A stretch of 64,000 nt of DNA from Herpetospermum pedunculosum (Eukaryota > Streptophyta > Magnoliopsida > Cucurbitales > Cucurbitaceae): contig CM051525.1 in NCBI GenBank assembly GCA_028017165.1, positions 57,782,410 to 57,846,409 of the forward strand, in the 5' to 3' direction. Position 1 is the stretch's first letter; the number at the start of each line of letters is the position of its first letter. Below the pieces are notes generated by a model, which saw only the letters and a program-made list of their open reading frames with translations, was not told the origin of the DNA and searched no databases. Below are positions 19,060 through 31,518 of this stretch, one piece after another. Made by a program: the position numbers and the translations under genes.

Positions 19060-19690
19060 GATAATTGGTTGACTTGAATTAAATTTGGTATATATTTTGT
19101 TTTTTACACATTTGTTTTAGGTACATACAAAAAGATTCCAGCTATTATATTGAAAAAAAAATCAGCACCATATTGGAATTGTCGACGGTTTGTTAAAAGT
19201 CGTCGACAGGGAGTTTCTTTCGATGCCGTTTATATGGTATCAAGAGAAGTGTGATCTCCGACATTGGTTTCTTTCCTCTCTGTCGATGTCCATATATGGG
19301 CGTCGGGAGAGGCTCCATCTGACTATGCCATATGAAAGTCGTCAAGAGATCCTCTCTGCCGATGGGCATGTTTGCCGTTGTGCATTGAAAAAAACCTCAT
19401 TAGTGAGGCCACACACCATCAAAGATTGCACAATCAAAGTGAGGTATATATATGTATATAATCATGTATTTTGATTTGTTCTTTAATTTAAACAAACTTT
19501 GTATTATGATTTATGAGGGATATCCATTGCAATTAACATAATAATAATATAATAATGTTGCTTTGTTTGTTGGAATCTTTTGTTATCTTTAGTTTCTATG
19601 TTAAATGAAGGGGACAATGCAATGGTTGAAACATATCACCAAGGAACACCCCTCATGAGTCATAACTCATATTCTAACATTATTTAAACA
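19060..19690. other. Intergenic stretch, no gene supported
   Basis: Contains several GTCGTCGAC / GTCGACGG motifs at 19175-19345 and an open frame without recognisable features. I could not assign it. Confidence 0.4.
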
Positions 19691-19798
19691 ACAAATCAAC
19701 CTTCAAAACTTCAGAAACATATCACTTATGGGCAGTAGCACAAAATTGAACCTCATTAAAAGAAACCCAGAAACTGCAATCAGCAGAAAAGGTTTTTT

Positions 19799-20017
19799 AA
19801 GTCTGTCAGACCACCATGCGACCATCCCAACAGGTTGGAAAGCCTGCCGAGAACGATCATCTCTACAGCCAAAGGACCAACCAAGGGTCCATTGAGCCGT
19901 TAATCACGCTCTAGCCGCAAGGCAATGTCTCATCCACCAGACTTTAGTTCTTGTCTCCTTAGAATCAAGGACACAGTTCTACAACATATAGAACAGATCC
20001 TGTTCAAGTAAGGTCGT
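19799..20017 (-). ncRNA. U3: U3 snoRNA gene, copy 1 (diverged)
   Basis: On the minus strand the RNA starts ACGACCTTACTTGAACAGG and continues ATCTGTTCTATATG, the conserved U3 5' domain that pairs with pre-rRNA. Next come a GTCTGGTGGATGAGAC segment, a box-C-like GATGATCGTTCTCGG and the 3' end GGTCTGACAGACTT with box D (CTGA). Length is about 219 nt, normal for plant U3. U3 guides early 18S rRNA processing in the nucleolus. Compared with copies 2 and 3 it carries extra substitutions and a longer central loop, and its upstream element is imperfect, so it may be weakly active or a pseudogene. Confidence 0.85.
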
Positions 20018-20035
20018 GTTTGGCTCACTTCATCT

Positions 20036-20083
20036 CTTTGTTTAAGTAGGAAAGGCTTTGGTTCTAAGTTTTCGATGGGGGAC
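20036..20083 (-). promoter_or_regulatory. U3 copy 1 upstream element (USE) and TATA-like box
   Basis: Minus-strand GTCCCCCATCG at 20073-20083 is one base off the plant snRNA USE consensus RTCCCACATCG. A TACTTAAAC TATA-like stretch at about 20039-20048 is 22-31 bases before the RNA start. The short USE-TATA spacing is that of Pol III-type plant U3/U6 genes. Confidence 0.7.
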
Positions 20084-20309
20084 GTTTGTGACTTGCGCCA
20101 TCATTCTGGTATGGGTCTTTATCTACTAATTTAACTGTGGAGTTGTAGATTTATCATTTTTACTTTTTGGAGATAAACAAAACAGACAAGTATCGGTTAA
20201 CCCATTCTAAATTATAATGGAAAATATTTTCAAACATTGAATTGGGATTACTAATCAAATTTCCAACAACTTCAAAAATTATTTTATAAAAGTTTTTTTT
20301 GTTGAATAC

Positions 20310-20539
20310 TGTTAGGATACTTCCTAACTAGCTATAATATATTGAAATATAACGATAACCGAGTTACAAGATAAACAAGTATTCGAGGTACTTGCACCCT
20401 CCCTTGAAAACACCATCTCAAGCCCTAATTCATTATTCAATAGCATGCCTTCCTCTAGTCTCACTCCCCTCTATTTATAACCCCATACCCTAACCCACTT
20501 CCTATGTAATTACCCATATACCCTTCTAATACCCTAACA
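20310..20539 (-). mobile_element. Solo LTR, 230 bp, with 5-bp target duplication
   Basis: Starts TGTTAGGATAC and ends ACCCTAACA, flanked on both sides by AATAC (20305-20309 and 20540-20544). A TATA box in reverse (plus-strand CTATTTATAAC, 20471-20481) indicates minus orientation. There is no internal region, so it is a solo LTR (or a very small element). Confidence 0.85.
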
Positions 20540-20659
20540 AATACAAATTTGAATGAAATATAATTGTGATAGATATATGCATACTTAATTTTAGGAAAAT
20601 ACCAATTTTGATCTTGAACTTGACAAGTGAAATCAATTTTTACCTCAAACTTTCACCTT

Positions 20660-21530
20660 CAACTTTAAAATTTGTTGCAATTTACCTTATAGTAGGTTTT
20701 CGTTCTAGAAATCAAGCACACAAAAATTATTCAATGAAACAATGTGGTTCCGTCGTATTAACCGTTGGATGTGGATTCAGAAATTTCCATGTCCTTAATA
20801 ACCACGGGATACAAATGTAAGGTACTTTTTACAGTTTCTCTCTCATATATCTAACGGCACTGACAGTCGGAGGTTTTCTCGAATAATATTTCAAAAACAC
20901 ACTCATCTTAGAAAGTACTGAAAACAGAATTGCTACTGCAAGCACCTAAGTAAAAATGAATGCTAGCTGCTGACCATATGGAAGAAGTTAATGTGTTTTG
21001 TCTGTTCGTAAAAGGTTGGATTTGTTCCTATATGGATTGCAGTCTGATGTTCTGTTGAAGAATAAAAATTCAAAGTACATTTCAAAGAGTTAAAATTTGA
21101 ATAAGAAAGGTGAACAAGATGATTATGCCATAGAGCAATAGGTTTATGACAAACATAATTGTAGTAGGGGAAACAACAGAAACTCCACATCAAATAAGAA
21201 CAACTTCATGGTGCAAACTATACCATTCCCAGTCGTCTTCAAAGTACACTTGTCTTTTCACCACGAAATTGATCATAAATAGACGTGTCCTTGGTTTTCA
21301 CTAACAGAAAGCAAATTATATCGAAATTGGGATACAATATGCTTCTTAATAACTATTAGATATGGATTTGAAAATGTACATATCCCTAATAACCACTTTA
21401 TACAAATAAGTACTTTTGCAGTTTTCCTTTTATATATCTGATTCGGCAAAATTGCTAGTCACATTGTGGTGACGCCTTCTCAAATAATTTCTCAGAACAA
21501 TAGAACATCTTGCATACATAATAAATCTAA
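20660..21530. repeat. Diverged duplicate intergenic segments between U3 genes
   Basis: About 20690-20930 and 21290-21520 are related (shared blocks TTAATAACCAC, ATACAAAT and CAGTTT-CTC-ATATATCTGA/TAACGG). No coding content seen; the minus-strand frame at 20963-21193 lacks support. Confidence 0.4.
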
Positions 21531-21935
21531 TGATCGAATAGTGCCGAACATGTACCTTCCATATAAGCTGAAAATGCATACTTTGTGTAGGCTTTGTGAG
21601 GAATCCGAAGTCCAATGGTAAGTTGAAATCAGACAGAGCCTTGTCTAAAAACCTGTGATCAATGGAACATCATTATAATACCCACCAACTAAACTAAACT
21701 CTCATCTCTTCACACAAGGGCCATAGCCAAAACAAACAATTACTTAGACTTCAGAGGCATATCCTCAAGCACCTTATGAGCATATATGCCAAATACTTAA
21801 AGACTTTAGAGAGACATATCATCAAACATCTTATGGGCATCCAACTATCTTTCTTTCACATGCCAGTAGCACAAAATCAAACCCCCTTGAAAGAAACCCA
21901 GAAAGCGCAAGCATCAAAAAAATAAAAAGATTTTG

Positions 21936-22148
21936 AAGTCTGTCAGACCGCCATGTGACCATCCCAACAGGTTATAGAGCCTGCCGAGAACGATCATCTA
22001 CAGCTGCAGGACCGGGGTCCGTTGAGCCGTTAATCACGCTCTAGCCACAAAGCATTGTCTCATCCACCAGACTTTGGTTCTTGTCTCCTTAGAAATCAAG
22101 GATACAGTTGTACAACCTATAGAACAGATCCTGTTCAAGTAAGGTCGT
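21936..22148 (-). ncRNA. U3: U3 snoRNA gene, copy 2
   Basis: A 213-nt minus-strand gene beginning ACGACCTTACTTGAACAGG and ending CGGTCTGACAGACTT. Box A and A' (start), the box-C-like GATGATCGTTCTCGG and box D (CTGA) are present, with GTCTGGTGGATGAGAC as in copy 1. The transcript would run into a T-rich stretch (CTTTTTATTTTTTTG on the minus strand) suited to Pol III termination. The promoter matches the USE consensus exactly. Most likely functional; U3 works in the small-subunit processome. It lies in block A and is copied as copy 3 in block B. Confidence 0.92.
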
Positions 22149-22166
22149 GTCCATCTCCCTTCGTCT

Positions 22167-22214
22167 ATCTCATTAAGTAGTGAAGATTTTGGTTCTAACG
22201 TTTCGATGTGGGAT
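22167..22214 (-). promoter_or_regulatory. U3 copy 2 USE and TATA-like box
   Basis: Minus-strand ATCCCACATCG (22204-22214) is a perfect USE. A CTACTTAATGAG TATA-like stretch lies about 25-35 bases before the RNA start. The spacing is Pol III-like. Confidence 0.85.
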
Positions 22215-22469
22215 CTCTGGAACTTGCATACCTGCATTTGTAAACTTAGGATACTTTTCTTTCTCTTATTTAATTGTGAAGTTATAATTAATGGAAAATA
22301 TTACTTCGTTTGGGTATCTCTTTTACTATTTTCAAACTTATTGAATTGGGATTAGTTTTACCTACATGCTATTAATATATTAAAAACTCCAATTGAAGTT
22401 TAATTTTTTTGGACAAAATTTTAGTCACATTCCCTTTCTAAAATTCTATCATTTTATCTCATTATCATA

Positions 22470-22625
22470 TATAAACCTTTGTTTCCTCTTGATTTTTTCA
22501 TTAGAATAGGATGCTTATATACAACCTAAGCTAACCCTAATTTCCTAAAATACATATATAATAAGATAAATGCATAAACATAATTTCCTAAGATAAATAA
22601 ATTCCTATACCCTCCCTCAAGTTGG
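22470..22625 (-). repeat. Copia LTR fragment and polypurine tract, block A
   Basis: Related to 11440-11602: AATTTCCTAAGATAAATAAA then CCCTCCCTCAAGTTGG, a reversed polypurine tract. Copied at 50402-50557. Confidence 0.5.
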
Positions 22626-22629
22626 AGCA

Positions 22630-25310
22630 TGAAAGATCCCAAATGCCCAACTTGAAAATAAAGTGAAAATAAGGTAAAAAAATATGGCAAAAGTTTTTTG
22701 CAGCCTCTGAACGCGGGTCGATCGGTGTTGCAAAATTCAGGTCGATGCCCACATGACATCTTTAATTTTCGGCGGGCTTCGCATCATCGCTTTGGCATCT
22801 GCGAGTCTCCAAACGCGGGTCGGTGCTTTTCATTGCATATTAAGCTTCATGGTCGTTCACCCTATAAGAAGGAGAAGACAAATTAATTTTCACCTCAGTG
22901 TTCCCTGAAGGAGAGGAAGAATCAAATTTTCGCCTCAGTGTTCCCTTCATTCACACAATCACGTGTGCTAAAAAAACCGGCGGAAGCAAAATCCACTATG
23001 ACAAACCTAAGTATGCTATTAGTAAAATAGAAAGTAAAAACCACTATGACTTTTGTAAGTGTCCAATCAATTTTTTTTTTTTTTTATTAATCAAATCAGA
23101 AGTCAGGTCACGCAAATTCCAACGTAAACCCCTCTCACACGCAAAATCATTTTTTTTTTTTTTTCATTATGGCGGCAGACGGCCGAACGTCTTCTTTTTT
23201 CTTCTTCTTCTTCTTGCAAACCTTCAGATCTGAAGGTTTTTTATTTATTTCTTTCTTTCTTCAAAGATAGCCAACTCAAACTCAAATAAAGGCAAAAGAT
23301 TCACACAAAAACTCGAATGATAAAACAAGTGTAGTTTAGAGTTAGAGATCAAATACCAAACCAAAAACGTGCGGCAACGCTTTCAGACTTGGAACGGGAG
23401 CAGCGGCGACGACTCCTTCACCTCCGACGGCCCTTTAGAAAAAAACGACGCTTTCAGATCTGATTTTTTTTTTTCATCTTCATCAATGTTGGGAACAAAG
23501 TAGACTTAAAGTGTGGTACTTGATTGGAGGGGAGAATTGTTAGGATACAAACAATATCGCACATCGACTAGATAAGGCCTAGAACATGGGTATATAATGG
23601 AGGACAATTAACCAAAAACAAAGTCATAAGGGTTTAGGCTCAATGTGGACAATATCATTGTGTAACCAAAAACAAAGCTATAAGGGTTTAGGCTCCGCCC
23701 TACGGTATTCAACAATTTTTTATTCACATTGTAAGAAAAAATAGTATCTTTTTATTATTATTTTTAATCTTATCCTAAAAATTGATGTAAATATACCAGC
23801 GCAATGATGTCAGAGGAGACTCGTATGGATTATTTACATAAAGGTCAAGTAAAGAAGCACGTACTATTTCTTGTACCTTATGACTTAATTAAACTAATGC
23901 TAAATTCTAAGCTTTAAATAGGAAAATAAAACTCTAATTTCTAAACCCTAAGGGAGCCTCATAAACCCTAAATTTGAAACTCATATTAATGAATATATCG
24001 TATTTGAAATTTTATTTTAATTTTACGTTATGGGTAGTTGTTTTTTTCTTCTCCCTCTTTCTCGCTATTTATCATGTCGTTTTTAAATTTCTTAAAACAA
24101 CGCAATAAAAATATATCATGTTGTTTTTAACTTTAAAACAAATGAATGAATTAGATTACTAATATTTACATACCTCGAAAAATGAATTGATATTAAACTT
24201 TTTTTTGTAGAGTTTTAAACTAAATGAAAATATGTAGAAACAAAGACAAAGTTCCAGATTGATTTGAAGAGTGATTCGAGAGGAATGGTTGTTTCGAATG
24301 GACTATTAATAATTAAATTAAATGTATTATTAAAATAATACAAATTAAGAAATACAAAAGAAAGATTATTTTTTTTCCAAGCTACTTCATATCATACAAA
24401 GCACAAAACCCCCCAAAAAGCAACCCACCTAAGTAAAGCACAAAATCCTAGCTTCACTCTTAGTCATCGCGCCCTTATCCGGCCACTAAAAGTCGAGGAG
24501 TGAGTCATTTTTCTTCTCTAAAGAGTTTCTTTATATTATCTTGTTTCAAAGAAAACAATATCATAGAGCATATACAAACAAACACTAATTCTTCTTCATT
24601 GAAGTTTGTGATGGCCTATTACAAACTTTGATTCCTACATTCTATAGCAAACAACATAAATCACTTGAAGAAGAAAGCTTCCAAAAAAATATTGCATAGT
24701 TACATCACTTTCAGAGTGCACCCACTTCTTCAAGTCGCTTAAGTCTCATATGCCTTTTCATCTTCATCATCTAACAATGCTTTGTTTGTGTCCGAATCAC
24801 AAATATATAACATCCTTTCATCCGGGAAAGAGAAAAAAAAAAAAACAACTTTTGTCGTTTGCTATGCAGTATGTTTTTTTTTTCTTCCAAATGCATTATG
24901 CATTTTCATCAATTGCCCCCTCCTTGCTTAAGACTTGTTCTATCAAATATATATACATTAAAAAAAGTACTGGAGGATGAAAGATTCTCTAGAATTCGAA
25001 TGGACTTAAAGTTATAAAAAAAAAACATTAAATGATTCATTCATTGCAACCTAAATTTATGAGTTGTAGCAATGTTTTCAATAGAAAAGTTGCCACCATC
25101 TCAAAATTAATTTTTAGCAATACACCATTTACAAGCAATGAATGAGAGTTAATTTTCTTAAGGATTTTGAACCATTCTAACCCATTTGGAAAGTTGAATG
25201 AATAACTTTTTAAATTTATAATTAATTGTATTCATTGTATTGTAACAATTGAAGGAGATGATAATAAAAAAGAGAAAAAAAAAAAACGTTGAAAGAAGGT
25301 GGAAATACTA
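22630..25310. other. Non-coding part of block A
   Basis: No gene supported. It holds a perfect 22-bp palindrome at 23218-23239 (half-site AAACCTTCAGA), duplicated AACAAAGTCATAAGGG / CAAAGCTATAAGGG segments near 23615-23690, and homopolymer runs. Small open frames here are repeated in block B but show no protein features. Confidence 0.55.
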
Positions 25311-25319
25311 AAAAGGTAA

Positions 25320-25460
25320 AGACTAATGGTTGAGTTAATCTCAGCCTCATCATCAGGCCCGTAGCCCAGACTCATCAGGCCCATAGCCCAAAGTCTGGCC
25401 CAAACCCAACCCAAGCTCGGCCCAAAGTCAAAGTTTAACCGGTCCAACCCAAACATTCAT
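25320..25460 (-). repeat. GGCCCAA-rich repeat, block A
   Basis: Dense GCCCA, GGCCCAA and CAACCC words with partial internal duplication (CAGACTCATCAGGCCC). Copied at 55155-55265. Similar word use occurs at 10365-10630, 31190-31260 and 31620-31720. Confidence 0.5.
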
Positions 25461-26689
25461 TGGATTGAATATAAATCATCATTTTGAAGAAGAGAAATCC
25501 TTATAAATGTCACTTTTGAAGGTTGAATTTTAAAATATGTCCACACAGAAAACTATCAGAATTATGTACACATTTGACTATCACGTGAGTTAGCCATACT
25601 CCCGACGGACCATTTTGCCCCTCGTATAGAATCACAGATTGAATCTTCCTAATTTTAAGGACCATGTATCCAAATTATTTTCTCTAAACATAGGCCTTTT
25701 TCAAACCTGAAATGTTGTTTTTATTGATTTTCCTCTAAGCTCTCGATTTTCAGTTTGGATATTTGAAAATCAGTTTAACCTTTAAATTCATATACGATTT
25801 AAAAAATAAATAAATAAAATTATTCTCATTTTTCTCCTCCTTGGCGGCAACAACATTATTCGAAGTTACTCATTTGCTTGTGCTCCTACCTTCCGAATCC
25901 TCCTCTAGATTTTCACGTGGGTGTTACATGATCAAGACCCTCCAATGGTTTGACTATTTTGCCCCTATAAGCTAATGATTAGCAAAAACTTCCTATTTTT
26001 AATGATAATATATCCAACAAACTTCCCTCAAATTCATTTTACTCAAGTTTCTCCCAAATTTCTCTCAAATCTTCTCTTTAAACTCTCAGTTTAGGCGAAG
26101 AATAAAATGGCATGAATCTCATACTTATTGATCCTCAAAATTCACTTTGATGACAAAGAGAAGAACGAGGGAATTAATCTCATACTCACAGATCCTCAAC
26201 TCCTTGATTGCTATATTTGCTACGAACCCACTTGTTTTCCAAGTTATTTAACATTTATTTTCTCTATTTCTATTTTTTTTATTGTGATAGGAAATATTTT
26301 TTAATCATTTAAAACATGAGTTTAATTGTTCTGTTTAAAAACTGTATTCTATTTTTTTAGATGTATACATATTTTTTTATTCAAATTCTCTGTTTTGAGA
26401 TTTAGTGCACCCAAGGGCGACAGTGACGAACAAAAGAAGAAGTTAATGGCAGAGATTCTCCATCGTGGCGACAGTTCACACGAAATTTCAATATAGGAGA
26501 AATTTGATACGTGGAAATGAACTTGATTTTTATTGATTTTGATATATATATATATGAGTGTTACCATCTTTAATATTTATCCTCTGATGCTTTCTCTCGA
26601 GTATGTAAACTTTAATTTTAGGCTTTATGATCTTCTTGGATGATCGGCCTTTGGGCTTTATTTATTTTTTTATCTCCTTGGATGATCGG

Positions 26690-26850
26690 TCTCTAGCTTG
26701 TTAATCTTATTGGATCGACCCTTTACTTGTAATCTTTTTGGATCGACCTCTGACTTGTTGATCTTGTTGGATCGGCCTCTGGCTTGTTAATCTTGTTGGA
26801 TCGGCCTCTGGCTTGTTAATCTTCTTGGATCGGCGTCTGACTTGTTGATC
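26690..26850 (+). repeat. 29-bp minisatellite, block A
   Basis: Units of the form CTTGTTAATCTTGTTGG followed by ATCGGCCTCTGG, four to five degenerate copies. The counterpart in block B (about 56525-56650) has fewer units. Confidence 0.75.
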
Positions 26851-27275
26851 TTATTGAAGTTTTTTACTTGTAGCTTATTAAAGGTCTTCGACTTGTAGTT
26901 TCTTAAAGATCTTCGCTTATAGCTTATTGAAGGTTTTTAGCTTGTAGCTTATTGAAGGTCTTCGACTTGTAGCTTCTTGAAGGTCTTCGGCTTGTAGTTT
27001 CTTGAAGATCTTCGGCATGTATTTTCTTGAAGATCTTCGGCTTGTAGCTTATTGAAGGTCTTCGGCTTGTAGCTTATTGAAGGTCTTCGACTTGTAGCTT
27101 ATTGAAGGTCTTCGACTTGTAGCTTATTGAAGGTCTTCGACTTGTAGCTTATTGAAGGTCTTCGACTTGTAGCTTATTGAAGGTCTTCGGCTTGTAGCTT
27201 ATTTAAGGTCTTCAACTTTGAATCTTCTGAATTAAGGTCTTCGGCTTGTAGCTTATTTAAGGTCTTCAACTTTGA
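26850..27275 (+). repeat. 25-bp minisatellite, block A
   Basis: Unit CTTGTAGCTTATTGAAGG plus TCTTCGA, about 16 copies; the exact period of 25 is seen at 27066, 27091, 27116 and 27141. It lies on the transcribed side of a minus-strand TATA box at 27435. Confidence 0.9.
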
Positions 27276-27434
27276 ATCTTCTGAATTCTGAGTCTTTGAT
27301 TTCTGCTGGAGCTTCTGACTTCTCTAGAGGAGCTTATTACTTCTTTGGATTCTGGCTTAATGCTTGTTGTCGGATGCCCTGTCTTGGAGCTTCTGTCTCA
27401 ATGTCGAATGCCCCCAAATGAATGGTGGGCTCCT

Positions 27435-27444
27435 CTATTTATAG
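27435..27444 (-). promoter_or_regulatory. Minus-strand TATA box (possible LTR promoter), block A
   Basis: The minus strand reads CTATAAATAG, an ideal plant TATA box, followed by GGAGCCCACCATTCATTTGG and then the 29- and 25-bp arrays. The layout resembles the U3-R region of an LTR. Conserved exactly at 57351-57360. No LTR ends or coding region could be defined. Confidence 0.45.
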
Positions 27445-27449
27445 AGTTT

Positions 27450-28482
27450 GGTGGACCCTAGTATGGGTTTGGACTTGATTGACTTTGGGCCCAACTTTTG
27501 AGCTTAGGCTTATTTATGTTTAATTCAATGTTTTTCAATAACCTTGAATTATTTAAATTTGGCTCAATCCATTTTTATTGAACTCGGGTTACATTAGCTT
27601 CGGGTCCAACCGACATGTGGCATAATTTGATTAGACTAGCTTAAGTCGTCTGATGGATTAATATCATGTCATTATTTGATTTACCAATTTTGATTTCCAT
27701 GTATTTTAATTTAATTTGAGGACATCTGACAAATTGTGATTGGCCGAAATTTCTTATTCAACAACGACGATGACGCTGCTCGGAGCGGACCACCTTCTGT
27801 TTTCCAATTTAAGATATGTTTTTAATGATTTAAAATTCAACTTAGATTTTAGATTTTGTCTAGTGTTTTTTATGTGATTTGGTTGTTTTTGGTTTTTTCT
27901 TTTTTCATTTATAATTATAATTACACTGTATTTTTAGATTTTATTTATTTATTTTATAATTATAATTACAGTGTATTTTCAGATTTTTGTTTCTATATCT
28001 GGCGTATACCGTATGCAAATAAATTATGATTGTTTATTTTTTAAATACACTGGATGTTTTGTATCTCTCGCTCGCTCCTGATGCATTAACCATTTTTATC
28101 CATTAATCTATTTTTACAAAAAATCACAAAAATTATGATTTTGTTGTTTTAAACATTTTTTTATTTGTGGTGGGGTTGTTTTAGATTTTTTATAATAAAT
28201 TTATTGATAATTTTAGGAAATGGGTTATATTGTATTTTTATAAATATGTGTAACTAAATAAGATTTGTGGGCTGATTTTATGCATCATTTTAGGTGTAAC
28301 TAAATTAGATCTTCTTGTGCTGGTTTTATGCACCATTTTATAATTAATTCATAATTTGTTGCATAAGGGTAGTTTAGTCTTTAGTCATTCTGGGCACAAC
28401 CTAAATATAGCTTTTTGACATTTTGTCAATAAAAAAACATTTTGGATACCAAATGGCTATTCAATTTTGGATATTCTGCTAA
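27450..28482. other. Non-coding part of block A
   Basis: AT-rich; includes a duplicated TTATAATTATAATTACA-TGTATTTT segment near 27910-27980. No gene. Confidence 0.5.
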
Positions 28483-29227
28483 TGGGTAATTATTATAGAT
28501 AGCTAACCTAAAATAACCGTAATGAAATATACCTAACTTATTTTATTATTTGTATCCAATAGCTAACTAGATTATAAGGAAGGAAAGAGAAGACGCAATA
28601 TACCTAATATGCCCTTTGTAGATCACCCTTTTTACAAGACTGTCACCCAACCGATTTGTTATTTCAACTAACCAAATTTATTTATTTTTAGGAATGGAAA
28701 AAACGTCACAACTCACATTCAACCCAAGCATCAAAATATTTCTCCTATTATTTCGAACTTTCATCCTAAATTTATGGCTTCAACAAAACTAATTTGAGAT
28801 TGTCTTTCTGTATATATCTAACACTCTTAATCTAATACATGTTCAAAAAGTTACTCAAATCGCATTAACTACGCATTTACGGTGGCTCCATCCTGAGACA
28901 ATGTATCAAATGAAGTGTAAACAGCTACATACTTACAATTGAGGGTAGATTGACAGTCATATTCGTATAGACCACACCACAATATTTTTGTGTTGAGAAA
29001 TAAGGTGTAATTAGGAGTATGTACCTTGAAACTAGATTGATCAGTCATGCTAGCATTTCCCCATGGGTGTTCCTTAAGTATGGTACCAACAAATTACCAA
29101 TAAAAGACAAAGTATGGTATCAACATACATACTTAGATTTATATAACACACATTACAACATGGTGTGGATTCAGCGCTATACATGCAGGTATACACGGGG
29201 ACCATTAATTTACTTTTTAATTTGATT

Positions 29228-29390
29228 CGTTGAGTCGGTGTATACTAGGAAATACAAGGACAGTAAGGTCTGATTTTGTTCGTCGAGTGAGTGTATACTG
29301 AGAAATACAAGGACTGGAAGATCTGGTTTTTGTTTGTCGAGTCAGTGTATACTAAGAAATACAAGGAGTGGAAGGTCCGATTTTTGTTTC
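29228..29390 (+). repeat. 53-54-bp tandem repeat, three copies, in MULE insertion 1
   Basis: The marker CGTTGAGTCGGTGTATACT and its variants fall at 29228, 29281 and 29335; each unit also has AGAAATACAAGGA. Confidence 0.85.
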
Positions 29391-29510
29391 ATTCAAAATT
29401 TTCGACGATTTACTAATGTTACGATTTTTTCTCCAAACTAATTTCTCTCATAAAATATGTAATTTTATCGTCAAACTTCTCGCACTAGATGCCCAAAAAT
29501 AATTTCACAA

Positions 29511-29720
29511 TTGTCCATTTTTAATCTCTTTAGGAACGAGGAAGAGAAATCATTGATCACAAGGCTATCTAAAGACATGAATCTTGTGTGGATGCTAGCA
29601 GGTTACTCAAATCGGATGTACCACGACTATTGTTCGGTCGTGGATGATGAAGTTGTAGATACGAACACATACAAAGACGACGCGTGTCTTAAGATTCTTA
29701 ATACCAAAAATATGATATGA
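29511..29720 (+). pseudogene. MuDR-type transposase N-terminal remnant
   Basis: A 69-residue frame with SIFNLFRNEEEKSLITRLSK and then DMNLVWMLAGYSNRM. The first part matches SRLSLFRNDTDKSLITKM at 15.8 kb in another mudrA-like remnant. The upstream part is out of frame and no downstream catalytic domain follows. Its position inside an element with a 9-bp target duplication supports the MULE assignment. Non-functional. Confidence 0.45.
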
Positions 29721-30044
29721 TATTTATTAGTAGAGTATATAATATTATATAGATGTAAATTACTAACAACTATCGAGAGAAACAACAATGTGTCTCATTT
29801 GCATGTAATTAAACATATCAAATCAGTCAATACTTATATGTATATAACGATACATACGTGTGAAAAACTACAACAACAATCTATAATAGTCAATAGTACT
29901 ACATACTAGTAACATATGTGTCTTACATACATATGATACACCCACTAAATATATAGCAAACTTATATATACAATCATATGCATATGCATTTCTATATGTA
30001 CGTAAGAGTATATACATGCAATTAATCACAAAGCTATATATACA

Positions 30045-30375
30045 ATTATTGTGATTTAAATCAAATACATTACAAAAAAAATCTCTAAAGAAAGGAAATC
30101 AAATTAGTAAGTACTTTCATAAATAAATAAAAGTTGCAAAAATCTTTAAAAAGTAGAATCAAGCTTTAGAATCCAAAATTTGTATTAAAATCGTAGATAA
30201 ATTGTGATTTAAATCAATGATATTACAAAAATCCCTAAAAAGGTGGAATCAAATTAGTCTCATTATTTTATAAATCAAATACGTTGCAAAAAAAACCCCT
30301 AAAAAGTGGAATCAAGTTTGGAATCAAGTTTTAGAATCCAAAATTTATATTTAAAATTGTGAAACGACCTATAAG
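30045..30375 (+). repeat. Imperfect approx. 150-bp repeats in MULE insertion 1
   Basis: GTGATTTAAATCAA, TACAAAAA-TC-CTAAA and AGTGGAATCAA blocks recur two to three times. Degenerate. Confidence 0.5.
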
Positions 30376-31518
30376 TCCTATCATTTTTTCATAGGTTCGT
30401 CATACAACAAAATCTCTAAAATATCGGTATAGAGTTCAAGATTTAAATACAAAACATTTTTAAAAAAATCAGTTAAGAGAATAACACATATCTATCTCCA
30501 AACTCGAATTTACAGAATGCAAAATTCCATAATGCAAAATTCAGAGGGATATAGAAGAAGGAAGAACATGATGGAAACGCTGAGAATGAATGTCAGAGGA
30601 AATCCAAACAGAGCTATAGGTAAATATATTTTCATTTGGTGAATGCAATTGTGGATTATTTTTTAATTTAGATTATTTGGTGTTGTTGGGATCTCAAGAT
30701 TTGACATTGTTGTTGGGATGTAAAATATTTCTAAATCATTTTAGGTTGTCTATTTTAAATTAGTAAGTTTGGTTTTTCATTTTCGAATCAACATGACCCT
30801 GTATCCTTTTCGAACCATATAATCATAGGTTTAATTACGTCTATATACCCCAATAGAAACACTAACACAATTTTTCACTGCAAAAAATAACCATTATAAT
30901 TCAAATTATTTCAAATAATTCCAACGGTTTTCTAATTGTTACGTTTTTTTCTCCCAACTAATTTCTCTTTCCTAAAATCAAACCTTTTTTCTAGTTAATT
31001 TAATATTTCTATCGGTCAAATTTCATAGGGGTATTTAAGTCTCAATATAGTTTAAATAATTTACTAATTATAGTTGTTAGCTATATTTCATTCATTTAAA
31101 AAGTTTAGCTATTTTTCAGTAACTACTATTTCATTCTAGCTATTCCTCTTGTTGTCCCTTCTGCTAACTATCCCCAAATGAGTTGGTCCATGGGCCGACC
31201 TATTTGGGTCATATTTGAATCGGCTCGACCCAACAAACTTTTATTTAGACTAACCCAAATATATAAGTCTATATACAATTCCTCATATATTATATATTAT
31301 ATGTTATACATTTAAATTTGTAAAGTTATTTATTTTTTATATTCTAAAATATAGTTTTATAGTTTATAGTACTATAGATAGTATAACTCATAATTAATAA
31401 AAAAAATTAGAATTGTACAAAAACAAATATGAAGTTTCTAAAAGAATATAATACTAAAATAAAATTTGTAACATCGATAAAGTGAAAATAATATCATTCA
31501 TCAATACCATAAAATAAA

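Larger units (their letters stand above)
28483..31158. mobile_element. MULE insertion 1 (2676 bp), present only in block A
   Basis: Flanked by a perfect 9-bp duplication TTCTGCTAA (28474-28482 and 31159-31167). Block B has the uninterrupted site near 58390 (one copy, TCCGCTAA). Ends read TGGGTAATTATTATAGATAGC and, reversed, GGGACAACAAGAGGAATAGC, which are only loosely similar. A mudrA-like remnant lies inside. Mutator-like by target-duplication length and content. Confidence 0.85.

Noticed and set aside
19190..19474. 94-codon frame with GTCGAC motifs
   Set aside because: No recognisable domain, odd composition, and no supporting neighbours.
26850..27275. Possible CRISPR-like array
   Set aside because: The 25-bp units are contiguous without unique spacers in a plant nuclear context; it is a minisatellite.
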